Positions 1 through 5,007 of a stretch of 5,007 nucleotides of DNA are shown here, piece after piece. The stretch lies in contig DAOWNP010000204.1 of NCBI GenBank assembly GCA_030642545.1, positions 1 to 5,007 of the forward strand, read 5' to 3'. Source of the stretch: Desulfobacteraceae bacterium. GTDB lineage: Bacteria; Desulfobacterota; Desulfobacteria; Desulfobacterales; DAOWNP01. Both the position numbers and the translations under genes were made by a program. Each line of letters opens with the position of its first letter. Position 1 is the first letter of the stretch. The notes under the pieces were generated by a model, which saw nothing but the letters and a program-made list of their open reading frames with translations, was not told the DNA's origin and did not search any database.

Positions 1-2
1 AA

Positions 3-62
3 AATCTCTTGATTTCAACCTCTTTGGGAGGTTATCTGGCAGCCCCCCAAAAAGCGTTATAA
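3..62 (+). CDS. Possible 3' end of a convergent gene (partial, start outside window)
   Basis: Frame 3 of the plus strand is open from the window edge to a TAA at 60-62 and would encode a C-terminus reading NLLISTSLGGYLAAPQKAL. The stretch is visibly richer in G and C than the AT-rich DNA that follows, and the residue mix looks protein-like. Against this, only about 19 codons are visible, frame 2 is also open through here (to a TAG near 139), and the minus strand has an open but startless frame. No family can be recognised. If real, the gene would converge on acdA with a 164-bp gap between the two stop codons. Confidence 0.3.
   Translation, partial: NLLISTSLGGYLAAPQKAL
17..51 (-). repeat. Two mutually exclusive hairpins near the left edge
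   Basis: Two inverted repeats share sequence. One pairs AACCTC (17-22) with GAGGTT (28-33) across a 5-nt loop. The other pairs 23-31 with 43-51; read on the minus strand it is TTTGGGGGG against CCTCCCAAA, nine pairs with one G-U wobble and an 11-nt loop. They cannot form together. Neither is followed by a T-run in either direction, so neither is a normal intrinsic terminator. The region may simply be coding sequence of a convergent gene, which would make the pairing incidental. Confidence 0.3.
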
Positions 63-226
63 TTAACTATTATTGCATATTTAATTTAAAAAGTATTGTA
101 CTTTTCCCCAGTAATTCGAAATATGGGAAAATAAATTAGAATTAAATTAGTCAGGTATCTTATTTTCTCTTAAACTCGGTGATCAAGTTTTAGGAATGCA
201 GACAAAATATATATTTGACTCGACGC
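63..226. other. Intergenic region downstream of acdA, no clear terminator
   Basis: This AT-rich spacer lies beyond the acdA stop codon. Several weak inverted repeats occur. AAACTCG (172-178) faces CAAGTTT (184-190), which is seven pairs with a G-U wobble when read on the minus strand. TTTTCCC (102-108) faces GGGAAAA (125-131). AAAAGTA (89-95) faces TACTTTT (99-105) with a 3-nt loop and, on the minus strand, runs into a short AT-rich tail. The last is the best candidate for ending the acdBA transcript, but its stem is too AT-rich to be called with confidence. No open frame with a credible ribosome binding site was found. Confidence 0.5.
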
Positions 227-1702
227 TTAAAATGTAGGGTTATTTTTGGGCGAGTCCTTAAGGTTTTTCTGCATTAAAGTATGCTTCCACATAGCACCTA
301 ATACAAGGGAAGCTTTTTCAGGGCAGGGCATTACAGGAATACCATTATTTTGCAAAACAGTTTGACACGGATCAAAGTGTCTGTGAAACGAAGCACAAAT
401 TATTGGGATATTATTTTTTTTTGACATTAATGCAAATTCTTCTGCTGCCTTTTTATATACAGGAAATAACTCTTTTTCAATATCAATATCAGGTCTTATC
501 TCTTTATCTAAATATGATAGTTTTATACCATAATGAATAGGACCAAAAAAGCCATAATGCATTATAGCATCAACTTCTCCTGATTCTATAACCATTTCAG
601 GTAAAATTTTTACCAAAGCTTTTAGATTAAGATCCATTGTCATATCTATTGGATTTCTTGAAGATCCAATATCTGTTATAACACTTCTAATCTGGTCTTG
701 AAGTTTTTGAGAAAATTCAGGGACCACGAGGTCTGCTCTTTGAGCACTGTCTGCAAAAGAAGCTCCTGGCCCGCCTGAATTACTGATAATAGCAACCCTG
801 TTTCCCTTCATAGGTGGTAATAAAGACATTGATCCTGACAGCAGATATAGCATCTCGCTATCTGTAGCTCTTATTATTCCAGCACTTTTAAAAAGCCCAT
901 TCATTAACTCTTCTCTACCTGCAAGAGCACCTGTATGAGAAGTTCCGGCTCTTGCACCAGACTGGGTTCCTCCAACATAATATACAACTACCGGTTTTTT
1001 ACAGGTTACCTTTTTTGCGATTTTTAAAAAAGCTTCCGGCCTTTTTAAACCCTCAATATACATAGCAATAGCTTTTGTATTATCATCTTTTCCAAAATAT
1101 TCAAGGCATTGTTCTGCATCAATATCAGACTGATTGCCCACACTTATTCCCATGGAAACTCCAAACCCATATTGATCAAGAAAAGGCAGCATTTGAGTCA
1201 CATAACTGCCACTTTGAGAAATAAGTCCCAAATGGCCAGGATCGTGAGTATAGGTGAACCATGTACAGTTAAATTTATTCCGGGGATTTAAAACACCAAT
1301 ACAATTAGGCCCCACAAATCTGATATTATATTTAGAAGCCATACTAATAAGTTTTTTTTCTTTTTCTCTACCTTCATCTCCGGTTTCATTATATCCAGCA
1401 GTAATTACTATAACTGTTTTAACCCCTTTTTGGCCACACTCATCAATTACATTAATAAGGATTGAAGGACGAACAGCAATAACTACAACATCTGGAATTT
1501 CAGGAAGAGTGAGAACAGATTTATAGACATCTAAACCAAACATTTTTTTTTCTTTTAAATGTATGGGATAAATACGCCCCTCAAATTTTGATGTAAGTAT
1601 ACTAAGGAAAAGTGGGGTGCCGGCTGTTATAAGATTATTAGATGCTCCTATAAAGGCAACAGATTTGGGGTTAAAAATATTATCAAAATGCTTTGTATCC
1701 AT
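227..1702 (-). CDS. acdA: Acyl-CoA synthetase (NDP-forming), alpha subunit
   Basis: This is the CoA-binding and ligase subunit of an ADP-forming acetyl/acyl-CoA synthetase. It is expected to catalyse acyl-CoA + ADP + Pi = acid + CoA + ATP in the cytoplasm together with AcdB. At 491 aa it is close to archaeal stand-alone alpha subunits (roughly 460 aa). A Rossmann-type CoA-binding domain fills about residues 8-135 (NPKSVAFIGAS at 11-21, GPNCIG at 131-136). A succinyl-CoA-ligase-like domain follows (ISQSG at 161-165, about 155-290), then a second ligase domain with NSGGPG at 308-313. His256 in GTSHTGALAG matches the phospho-histidine of the family (His257 in characterised archaeal enzymes). The start is supported by GAGGA nine bases upstream of ATG. 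It lies 132 bp downstream of acdB. The true acyl substrate (acetate, branched or aryl acids) cannot be read from sequence. An inactive or protein-acetylating homologue is less likely, since the catalytic His is present and the partner gene is adjacent. Confidence 0.9.
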   Translation of the reverse strand: MDTKHFDNIFNPKSVAFIGASNNLITAGTPLFLSILTSKFEGRIYPIHLKEKKMFGLDVYKSVLTLPEIPDVVVIAVRPSILINVIDECGQKGVKTVIVITAGYNETGDEGREKEKKLISMASKYNIRFVGPNCIGVLNPRNKFNCTWFTYTHDPGHLGLISQSGSYVTQMLPFLDQYGFGVSMGISVGNQSDIDAEQCLEYFGKDDNTKAIAMYIEGLKRPEAFLKIAKKVTCKKPVVVYYVGGTQSGARAGTSHTGALAGREELMNGLFKSAGIIRATDSEMLYLLSGSMSLLPPMKGNRVAIISNSGGPGASFADSAQRADLVVPEFSQKLQDQIRSVITDIGSSRNPIDMTMDLNLKALVKILPEMVIESGEVDAIMHYGFFGPIHYGIKLSYLDKEIRPDIDIEKELFPVYKKAAEEFALMSKKNNIPIICASFHRHFDPCQTVLQNNGIPVMPCPEKASLVLGAMWKHTLMQKNLKDSPKNNPTF

Positions 1703-1834
1703 AAAAAAATATCCTCAAAATACATATTAAAAATAAAAAAATATTTTAATCAACAGGTTGTTAAGAAATCTTGAAAAACTATAACTTTGCATGTGCCTTT
1801 AAACAAATTTGACTCAAATCTATTTTGTCTTTGT
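1703..1834 (-). other. acdB-acdA intergenic spacer, possible weak internal promoter
   Basis: The 132-bp AT-rich spacer is long for two subunits of one enzyme, and no open frame was found in it. Read on the minus strand, TATAGT (1783-1778) lies 17 bp downstream of TTGTTT (1806-1801). This is a fair -10 with a poor -35 that could give acdA some transcription of its own. A small AACA-GGT-TGTT hairpin (1752-1762) sits between this candidate and the acdA start and is followed on the minus strand by A/T-rich sequence. It is too weak to call a terminator. Confidence 0.3.
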
Positions 1835-2491
1835 CTATAACTGAATCAGAACATCAACTGCAACAGGGTTACTTTTGCATAGTATAACAGGATTAATATC
1901 TATTGATTTGATATTTTTATGACTTGTTCCTAATTTTCCTACAGCCATAATAATTCTGGCAAGTGCTTTAATATCTGCTGCAGGTTCTCCTCTGACACAA
2001 CCCAGTATCTTTTTTGCCCTTATATCTTTAAGCATTAAAACAGCATCTTCAAATGAAACAGGTGCCGGCCTAAAGGTCACATCTTTTAATATTTCTGTAA
2101 ATATACCTCCCAATCCGAACATAACATATGGACCCATAATCTCATCCTGCTCAAAACCTATAACCAGTTCTCTTTTACCTTCAACCATTTCCTGGATTAG
2201 AAATTCTTTATTACAATGCTGCTTCATTAAAAAAGAAAGAGAATCTTTCATATGTTCAATACTGTTAATATGCGTTATTATTGCATTTTCTTCAGTTTTA
2301 TGAGCTACATCCAAAACTTTTATAACAAGGGGAAAGCCCGTGAATTCTGCTGCTTTTTCTGCTTCATCAGTATAACGAATCACAGTCTCTTTTGGTAATG
2401 GGATGTTAAACAGGGTAAGGAGTTTTTTAGCTTCTGATTCATCCATAAATTTTAATTGATCAAAATTATATTCTTTTGACTTCTTATCCAT
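1835..2491 (-). CDS. acdB: Acyl-CoA synthetase (NDP-forming), beta subunit, ATP-grasp
   Basis: This is the nucleotide-binding subunit that pairs with AcdA and transfers phosphate between the alpha-subunit phospho-histidine and ADP. Its 218 aa match stand-alone beta subunits (about 230 aa), and the whole protein is an ATP-grasp_5 type domain. Visible signatures are the N-terminal helix around SEAKKLLTLFNIPLP (19-33), the core strand PLVIKVLD (54-61), His64-Lys65 at the position of the mobile second phospho-histidine (His71 in the archaeal enzyme), the glycine loop FGLGGIFTEILKDVTFRPAP (125-144), and the metal-site-like DINP (198-201). The HK motif is followed by TEENA where relatives usually have (T/S)D-x-GG, which is unusual. 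ATG is preceded by AGGAGA at good spacing. It is the first gene of an acdBA unit lying beyond the amt terminator. Confidence 0.88.
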   Translation of the reverse strand: MDKKSKEYNFDQLKFMDESEAKKLLTLFNIPLPKETVIRYTDEAEKAAEFTGFPLVIKVLDVAHKTEENAIITHINSIEHMKDSLSFLMKQHCNKEFLIQEMVEGKRELVIGFEQDEIMGPYVMFGLGGIFTEILKDVTFRPAPVSFEDAVLMLKDIRAKKILGCVRGEPAADIKALARIIMAVGKLGTSHKNIKSIDINPVILCKSNPVAVDVLIQL

Positions 2492-2725
2492 CTAAAAATT
2501 CTCCTGATTTTAACGATAACCGATTTCAATAATAATAAGGATTATACACAAAAGGGCCGAGAAGACTTAGAAATTTTGTTACAGGTTTTCCTGAGTACAA
2601 ATAACAGTTTTATAACAGCCGCCAGATTTGATAAATTTTATATATTTTGGCTATAATACTAAAAACAGGTTACTCGTCAAGAACTATTTTTGTTGGAAAA
2701 GAAGAAAAAAAAGGATTTGTTCTAC
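2492..2725. other. Spacer between the amt terminator and acdB
   Basis: No open frame with a credible start was found on either strand, and no GG-N10-GC sigma-54 pattern faces acdB. Small features seen are a heptamer ATAACAG repeated 11 bp apart (2601-2607 and 2612-2618) and a CAGG-TTTT-CCTG mini-hairpin (2582-2593). The region most probably contains the acdB promoter. Confidence 0.5.
2541..2546 (-). promoter_or_regulatory. Candidate -10 box for acdB
   Basis: On the minus strand this reads TATAAT, a perfect sigma-70 -10 hexamer. It would start transcription near 2534, about 43 nt ahead of the acdB ATG. No recognisable -35 exists at 15-19 bp spacing (the 17-bp position reads TAAGTC), and there is no TGn extension. 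In DNA this AT-rich a lone -10 match is weak evidence. Confidence 0.3.
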
Positions 2726-2765
2726 AAAAAAAGCGAGCAGAGTTGCTAACTTCCCAACTCTGCTC
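2726..2765 (-). terminator. Rho-independent terminator of glnK-amt
   Basis: A perfect 11-bp inverted repeat, GAGCAGAGTTG (2735-2745) and CAACTCTGCTC (2755-2765), encloses a 9-nt loop. Read on the minus strand it is followed by GC and then seven consecutive T residues (2732-2726). It starts 45 bp beyond the amt stop codon. In the plus direction the stem is followed by AAAATTC rather than T residues, so it works only for the minus strand. It separates amt from acdBA transcriptionally. Confidence 0.93.
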
Positions 2766-2810
2766 AAAATTCACTAATTCCAGCTGTATTTTTTATTATG
2801 ATTAAAAGTG

Positions 2811-4151
2811 CTAAGTAATATCAATTCCACCATGTGAAGAAACACCAAAATCAGGATATGCAGTTCCTCCATGTTCTGTAGAATCGAGTCCTTCAAGTTC
2901 TTCTTCAGGAGAAACTCTAAGACCTATGGTATAATCAATAAGTTTAAACAAGATAAATGCTGTTATAAATGTCCATACAAAACATGTTCCAATGCCAAGT
3001 AATTGCACACCAATAATCTTTCCTGTTATGCCTCCTATATTAAAAAGCCCTGCTGCAAGAGTACCCCATGCACCATTTACACCATGAACAGAAATAGCTC
3101 CAACCGGATCATCTACTTTAATTTTATCAAAAAAGAGAACTGAAAAAACAACCAGTATTCCTGCTATTAATCCTATAATAATTGCACTGCCAGGTAATAC
3201 ATTGGCACAACCTGCTGTAATTGCTACCAACCCTGCCAATGCACCGTTAAGACTCATACCTACTTCAGGTTTCCCGAATTTTATCCATGAAGTTATCATT
3301 GCAGATATCGCTCCTGCTGCTGCAGCAAGGTTAGTATTTACAAATATCATGGCAATACTTTTATCTGCTGTTGTTGTTGAACCAGGATTAAATCCAAACC
3401 ATCCAATCCATAATATAAAAACTCCAAGGGCTGCCATAGGTATATTATGACCGAGTATAGGTTTTATTTCCCCGTCTTTAGTATATTTGCCAAGCCTGGG
3501 GCCAAGAACTATTGTTCCTGCAAGTGCTGCCCAACCGCCTACTGAATGTACCACTGTTGACCCTGCAAAATCTATAAATCCCAAGCCTTCAAGCCATCCA
3601 CTGCCATTAAACAAGCTTCCCCATGCCCAGCTTCCGAAAATAGGATATATAAACATACTCAAAACCAAACTGTAACACAGGTAACCAATAAACTTAGTTC
3701 TTTCAGCCATAGCTCCTGAAACTATAGTTGCAGCTGTTGCAGCAAAAACAACCTGAAACATCCAAAAAGCAAGCACCCACGGATCTCCATCAGGTGAGAA
3801 ATCGCTTAAAAAAAATCCAGAGGTACCAAACCAGCCTGTTTTTGAAACACCAAACATCAAGCCAAAACCAACTGCCCAATACCCAATACTTCCCATTGAA
3901 AAATCCATAAGATTTTTCATCATTATATTTATAGAATTCTTTGCTCTTGTAAAGCCAGCTTCAACGAGAGCAAATCCTGCCTGCATAAAAAATACAAGAC
4001 CTGCTGCAACAAGTGTCCATAGAAAATTAGCATGTGTTTGTACAAGGTCTATAGCTTCTTTATTTGAGATTGTGGTTGGAGTATCATCTCCTGCCCATGC
4101 TGCTGTAAACCATATCATTACCAATACAAATGAAAGAAATACTTTTTTCAT
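2811..4151 (-). CDS. amt: Ammonium transporter, Amt/MEP/Rh family
   Basis: This is an inner-membrane ammonium channel, expected to act as a trimer, that conducts NH4+/NH3 into the cell. The 446-aa precursor starts with a signal peptide (KK, hydrophobic core, AWA at 18-20 before GDD), as in Gram-negative AmtB; about 11 membrane helices follow. Pore residues align with E. coli AmtB: Phe132 and Phe136 (FQVVF, as F103/F107), Trp177 (W148), Asp194 and His202 in IDFAGSTVVH (D160/H168), Phe254 and Ser258 in WFGFNPGS (F215/S219), and His356 in VHGVNGAWG (H318). The twin pore histidines are therefore intact. The C-terminal tail from about 410 (LRVSPEEELEGLDSTEHG) carries the conserved cytoplasmic segment that contacts GlnK. 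AGGAG six bases before ATG supports the start. It lies 50 bp after glnK with no terminator between, so co-transcription is expected. The tail carries no fused sensor domain. Confidence 0.97.
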   Translation of the reverse strand: MKKVFLSFVLVMIWFTAAWAGDDTPTTISNKEAIDLVQTHANFLWTLVAAGLVFFMQAGFALVEAGFTRAKNSINIMMKNLMDFSMGSIGYWAVGFGLMFGVSKTGWFGTSGFFLSDFSPDGDPWVLAFWMFQVVFAATAATIVSGAMAERTKFIGYLCYSLVLSMFIYPIFGSWAWGSLFNGSGWLEGLGFIDFAGSTVVHSVGGWAALAGTIVLGPRLGKYTKDGEIKPILGHNIPMAALGVFILWIGWFGFNPGSTTTADKSIAMIFVNTNLAAAAGAISAMITSWIKFGKPEVGMSLNGALAGLVAITAGCANVLPGSAIIIGLIAGILVVFSVLFFDKIKVDDPVGAISVHGVNGAWGTLAAGLFNIGGITGKIIGVQLLGIGTCFVWTFITAFILFKLIDYTIGLRVSPEEELEGLDSTEHGGTAYPDFGVSSHGGIDIT

Positions 4152-4201
4152 ATCCTGCTCCTCTTTTTTACTTTTATTAAGCTTTTACTTATATCTTGTC
4201 C

Positions 4202-4540
4202 TTAAACTGCTTCTTTTCCTTTTTCACCGGTTCTGATACGTATAGCATTTTCAATGTTTGAAACAAAAATTTTCCCATCTCCAATTTTCCCGGTATTAGC
4301 ATTTTTAATTATAGCTGCCACAACTTTATCTACCATTGATGAGTCAACTACAGTCTCAATTTTTATTTTGGGTATAAAGTCAACCATATATTCTGCCCCA
4401 CGGTAAATCTCTTTATGCCCCTTTTGTCGTCCAAACCCTTTTACTTCACTTATGGTCATTCCGGTGACTCCGAGAGCATTTAAAGCATCCTTTACTATCT
4501 CCATCTTAAACGGTTTTATTATCGCTTCAATCTTTTTCAT
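4202..4540 (-). CDS. glnK: Nitrogen regulatory protein PII (GlnK-type)
   Basis: This is a trimeric PII signal protein that reads ATP/ADP and 2-oxoglutarate and controls Amt by inserting its T-loop into the channel. The length of 112 aa is exactly that of the family. The T-loop covers about residues 37-55 and carries the uridylylation signature YRGAEY (46-51), with Tyr51 as the modification site. Gly37, Arg38, Gln39 and Lys58 are in place for ligand binding. The B-loop TGKIGDGK (83-90) keeps Gly87 and Lys90, and Arg101 and Arg103 are present. The start is supported by AGGGGA just upstream of ATG. Adjacency to amt favours the name glnK over glnB, since sequence alone does not separate them. Control by a sigma-54 promoter upstream is likely. 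Conservation of Tyr51 implies, but does not prove, a GlnD uridylyltransferase elsewhere in the genome. Confidence 0.97.
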   Translation of the reverse strand: MKKIEAIIKPFKMEIVKDALNALGVTGMTISEVKGFGRQKGHKEIYRGAEYMVDFIPKIKIETVVDSSMVDKVVAAIIKNANTGKIGDGKIFVSNIENAIRIRTGEKGKEAV

Positions 4541-4606
4541 TTACTTTCCCCTATTAAAAAAATCCAAAAGTTTGTTAAAAAACAAAATCATGATCCAAAC
4601 TTATCT
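4541..4606 (-). other. glnK 5' leader with a small hairpin
   Basis: If the sigma-54 promoter is used, the leader is about 66 nt. It contains a perfect 6-bp inverted repeat, TTTGTT (4571-4576) and AACAAA (4581-4586), around a 4-nt loop. An 8-nt near-repeat ATCCAAAA/ATCCAAAC (4562-4569, 4593-4600) is also present. All of these are very AT-rich and weak. I recognise no known riboswitch. Confidence 0.3.
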
Positions 4607-4613
4607 TAAAGAG

Positions 4614-4636
4614 CTAAGCAAAATTCATACCTTATG
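4614..4636 (-). promoter_or_regulatory. Sigma-54 (-24/-12) promoter for glnK-amt
   Basis: Read on the minus strand this is AAGGTATGAATTTTGCTTAG around the core. It has GG at 4631-4630, exactly 10 bp, then GC at 4619-4618, with TTTGCT at the -12 element as in the consensus. The -24 element is GGTAT rather than GGCAC. Transcription would begin near 4606. Sigma-54 control of glnK-amt through NtrC is common in proteobacteria, and the GG-N10-GC spacing is invariant here. No clear NtrC site (GCAC-type dyad) was found upstream, so the activator is unknown. Confidence 0.65.
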
Positions 4637-4653
4637 TAATATTTTTACATAAG
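4631..4653. promoter_or_regulatory. Perfect 9+9 bp palindrome, operator-like
   Basis: CTTATGTAA (4631-4639) and TTACATAAG (4645-4653) are perfect reverse complements with a 5-bp spacer. The palindrome is centred at about -36 of the predicted transcript, and its first base is part of the -24 GG. The layout is typical of a dimeric regulator site that competes with RNA polymerase. The half-site ATGTAA does not match NtrC, FNR or CRP consensus as I know them. A followed-by-T terminator is excluded because no T-run follows on either side. Confidence 0.5.
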
Positions 4654-4832
4654 TAGTTTAAAATATTAGATTTTAATGGATCAGGTATATAAAAAAGGCA
4701 ATATATTATTTTGCGAATCTAACTGTTATGCAGTATATTGATACAAATATGGACTATATACATCCTGTTATTACAATTATGTAGCTATGTGTTCCCTGTA
4801 CTTTTTTCTATTATTTAAGCTGTCAGCAGTAA

Positions 4833-4904
4833 TTTTTTTTTGATAATAGATATAATTTTTTTTATTACTTTTTTGTTATATTTTTTATTACTTTTTTGTT
4901 TTTT
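4833..4904. repeat. Phased T-tracts with a 20-bp direct repeat
   Basis: A 20-bp unit (TTTTTTATTACTTTTTTGTT) occurs twice without mismatch, at 4858-4877 and 4881-4900, a period of 23 bp. T-runs of six or more lie at 4833-4841, 4856-4863, 4869-4874, 4881-4886, 4892-4897 and 4899-4904. The four between 4856 and 4897 have centres 11 to 12 bp apart, close to one helical turn, which is the pattern of intrinsically bent DNA. It sits about 250-300 bp upstream of the glnK promoter. Confidence 0.6.
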
Positions 4905-4960
4905 AGAAAATAAAATACAAATAAAAGAAATATAAGGAACATGGATGAAATAACGCTTAC

Positions 4961-5005
4961 TGGTAAATTATAAATTAGTAGAATTTCTTAATTCATAATT
5001 TACCA
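4961..5005. repeat. 17-bp inverted repeat at the window edge
   Basis: The arm at 4961-4977 (starting TGGTAAATTAT) and the arm at 4989-5005 (ending ATAATTTACCA) pair over 17 positions with one mismatch around an 11-nt loop. The loop itself contains AGAA-T-TTCT symmetry. It could be a terminator for a neighbouring gene outside the window, a transposon or MITE end, or an operator. The two T residues after the right arm are the last bases visible, so a T-tract cannot be judged. Confidence 0.6.
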
Positions 5006-5007
5006 TT

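Larger units (their letters stand above)
4654..5007. other. Gene-free AT-rich region upstream of glnK
   Basis: No protein-coding frame could be supported. The plus-strand ATG at 4941 has an AAGGA-like upstream sequence but gives only 10 codons, and the one at 4728 gives 18 with no binding site. The region holds the T-tract cluster and edge inverted repeat listed separately, plus generic AT-rich sequence. It may contain upstream activator sites for the sigma-54 promoter, though none is recognisable. Confidence 0.5.

Noticed and set aside
133..150. AAATTAG repeated 11 bp apart downstream of acdA
   Set aside because: It is a short, low-complexity repeat in an AT-rich spacer with no supporting context.
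1109..1526. Plus-strand open frames of 60 and 90 residues opposite acdA
   Set aside because: They lie wholly inside a well-supported gene, resemble no family and lack ribosome binding sites.
2628..2657. Plus-strand TTGATA-N18-TATAAT promoter-like pair running towards the amt terminator
   Set aside because: It is a good match, but no gene lies downstream on the plus strand and the following hairpin lacks a T-run in that direction. In AT-rich DNA such matches occur often; an antisense RNA would need transcript data.
3202..3910. Plus-strand open frames opposite amt
   Set aside because: They are antisense shadows of a conserved membrane protein gene; their Pro/Ala-rich or Gln-rich translations reflect the complementary strand.
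4697..4714. Second GG...GC pattern on the plus strand upstream of glnK
   Set aside because: The gap between GG and GC is 14 bp, not the 10 bp that sigma-54 requires.
4733..4761. GTATAT/ATATAC inverted repeat
   Set aside because: It has only six pairs with a 17-bp spacing in AT-rich DNA, which is expected by chance.
4941..4973. Short plus-strand ORF MDEITLTGKL with an AAGGA-like upstream sequence
   Set aside because: It has only 10 codons, ends inside the edge inverted repeat and shows no further coding signal.

Overview
The window is AT-rich bacterial DNA from an apparently Gram-negative organism. The ammonium transporter keeps a cleavable signal peptide, the glnK-amt pair has a sigma-54-type promoter, and an ADP-forming acyl-CoA synthetase is present. 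This combination suits an anaerobic Desulfobacterota (sulfate-reducer-like) genome. That placement is inference from protein style and context; no taxonomic marker is present.

All four complete genes lie on the minus strand, so the window reads from right to left. The right end (4541-5007) is a non-coding upstream region. It holds phased T-tracts, an edge inverted repeat, a perfect 9+9 bp palindrome and a good -24/-12 promoter match. Next come glnK (4202-4540) and amt (2811-4151), 50 bp apart, the classic PII plus ammonium-channel pair. A strong intrinsic terminator at 2726-2765 closes this unit. After a 319-bp spacer come acdB (1835-2491) and acdA (227-1702). These are the ATP-grasp beta and CoA-ligase alpha subunits of an NDP-forming acyl-CoA synthetase, encoded as separate genes, beta first, with 132 bp between them. 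The left edge (about 1-62) may hold the last codons of a convergent plus-strand gene.

Two functional units are visible. The first is nitrogen acquisition: Amt conducts ammonium, and GlnK blocks or releases the channel according to its uridylylation and ATP/ADP/2-oxoglutarate state. The second is energy conservation: AcdAB is expected to convert an acyl-CoA plus ADP and phosphate to the free acid, CoA and ATP. The terminator argues that the units are transcribed separately, so their adjacency need not mean a shared function. No mobile element, CRISPR array, tRNA or rRNA was seen. I find no convincing new multi-gene system. The most interesting points are the promoter-overlapping palindrome upstream of glnK, the phased T-tracts, and the altered HK(T/S)D-x-GG segment of AcdB.
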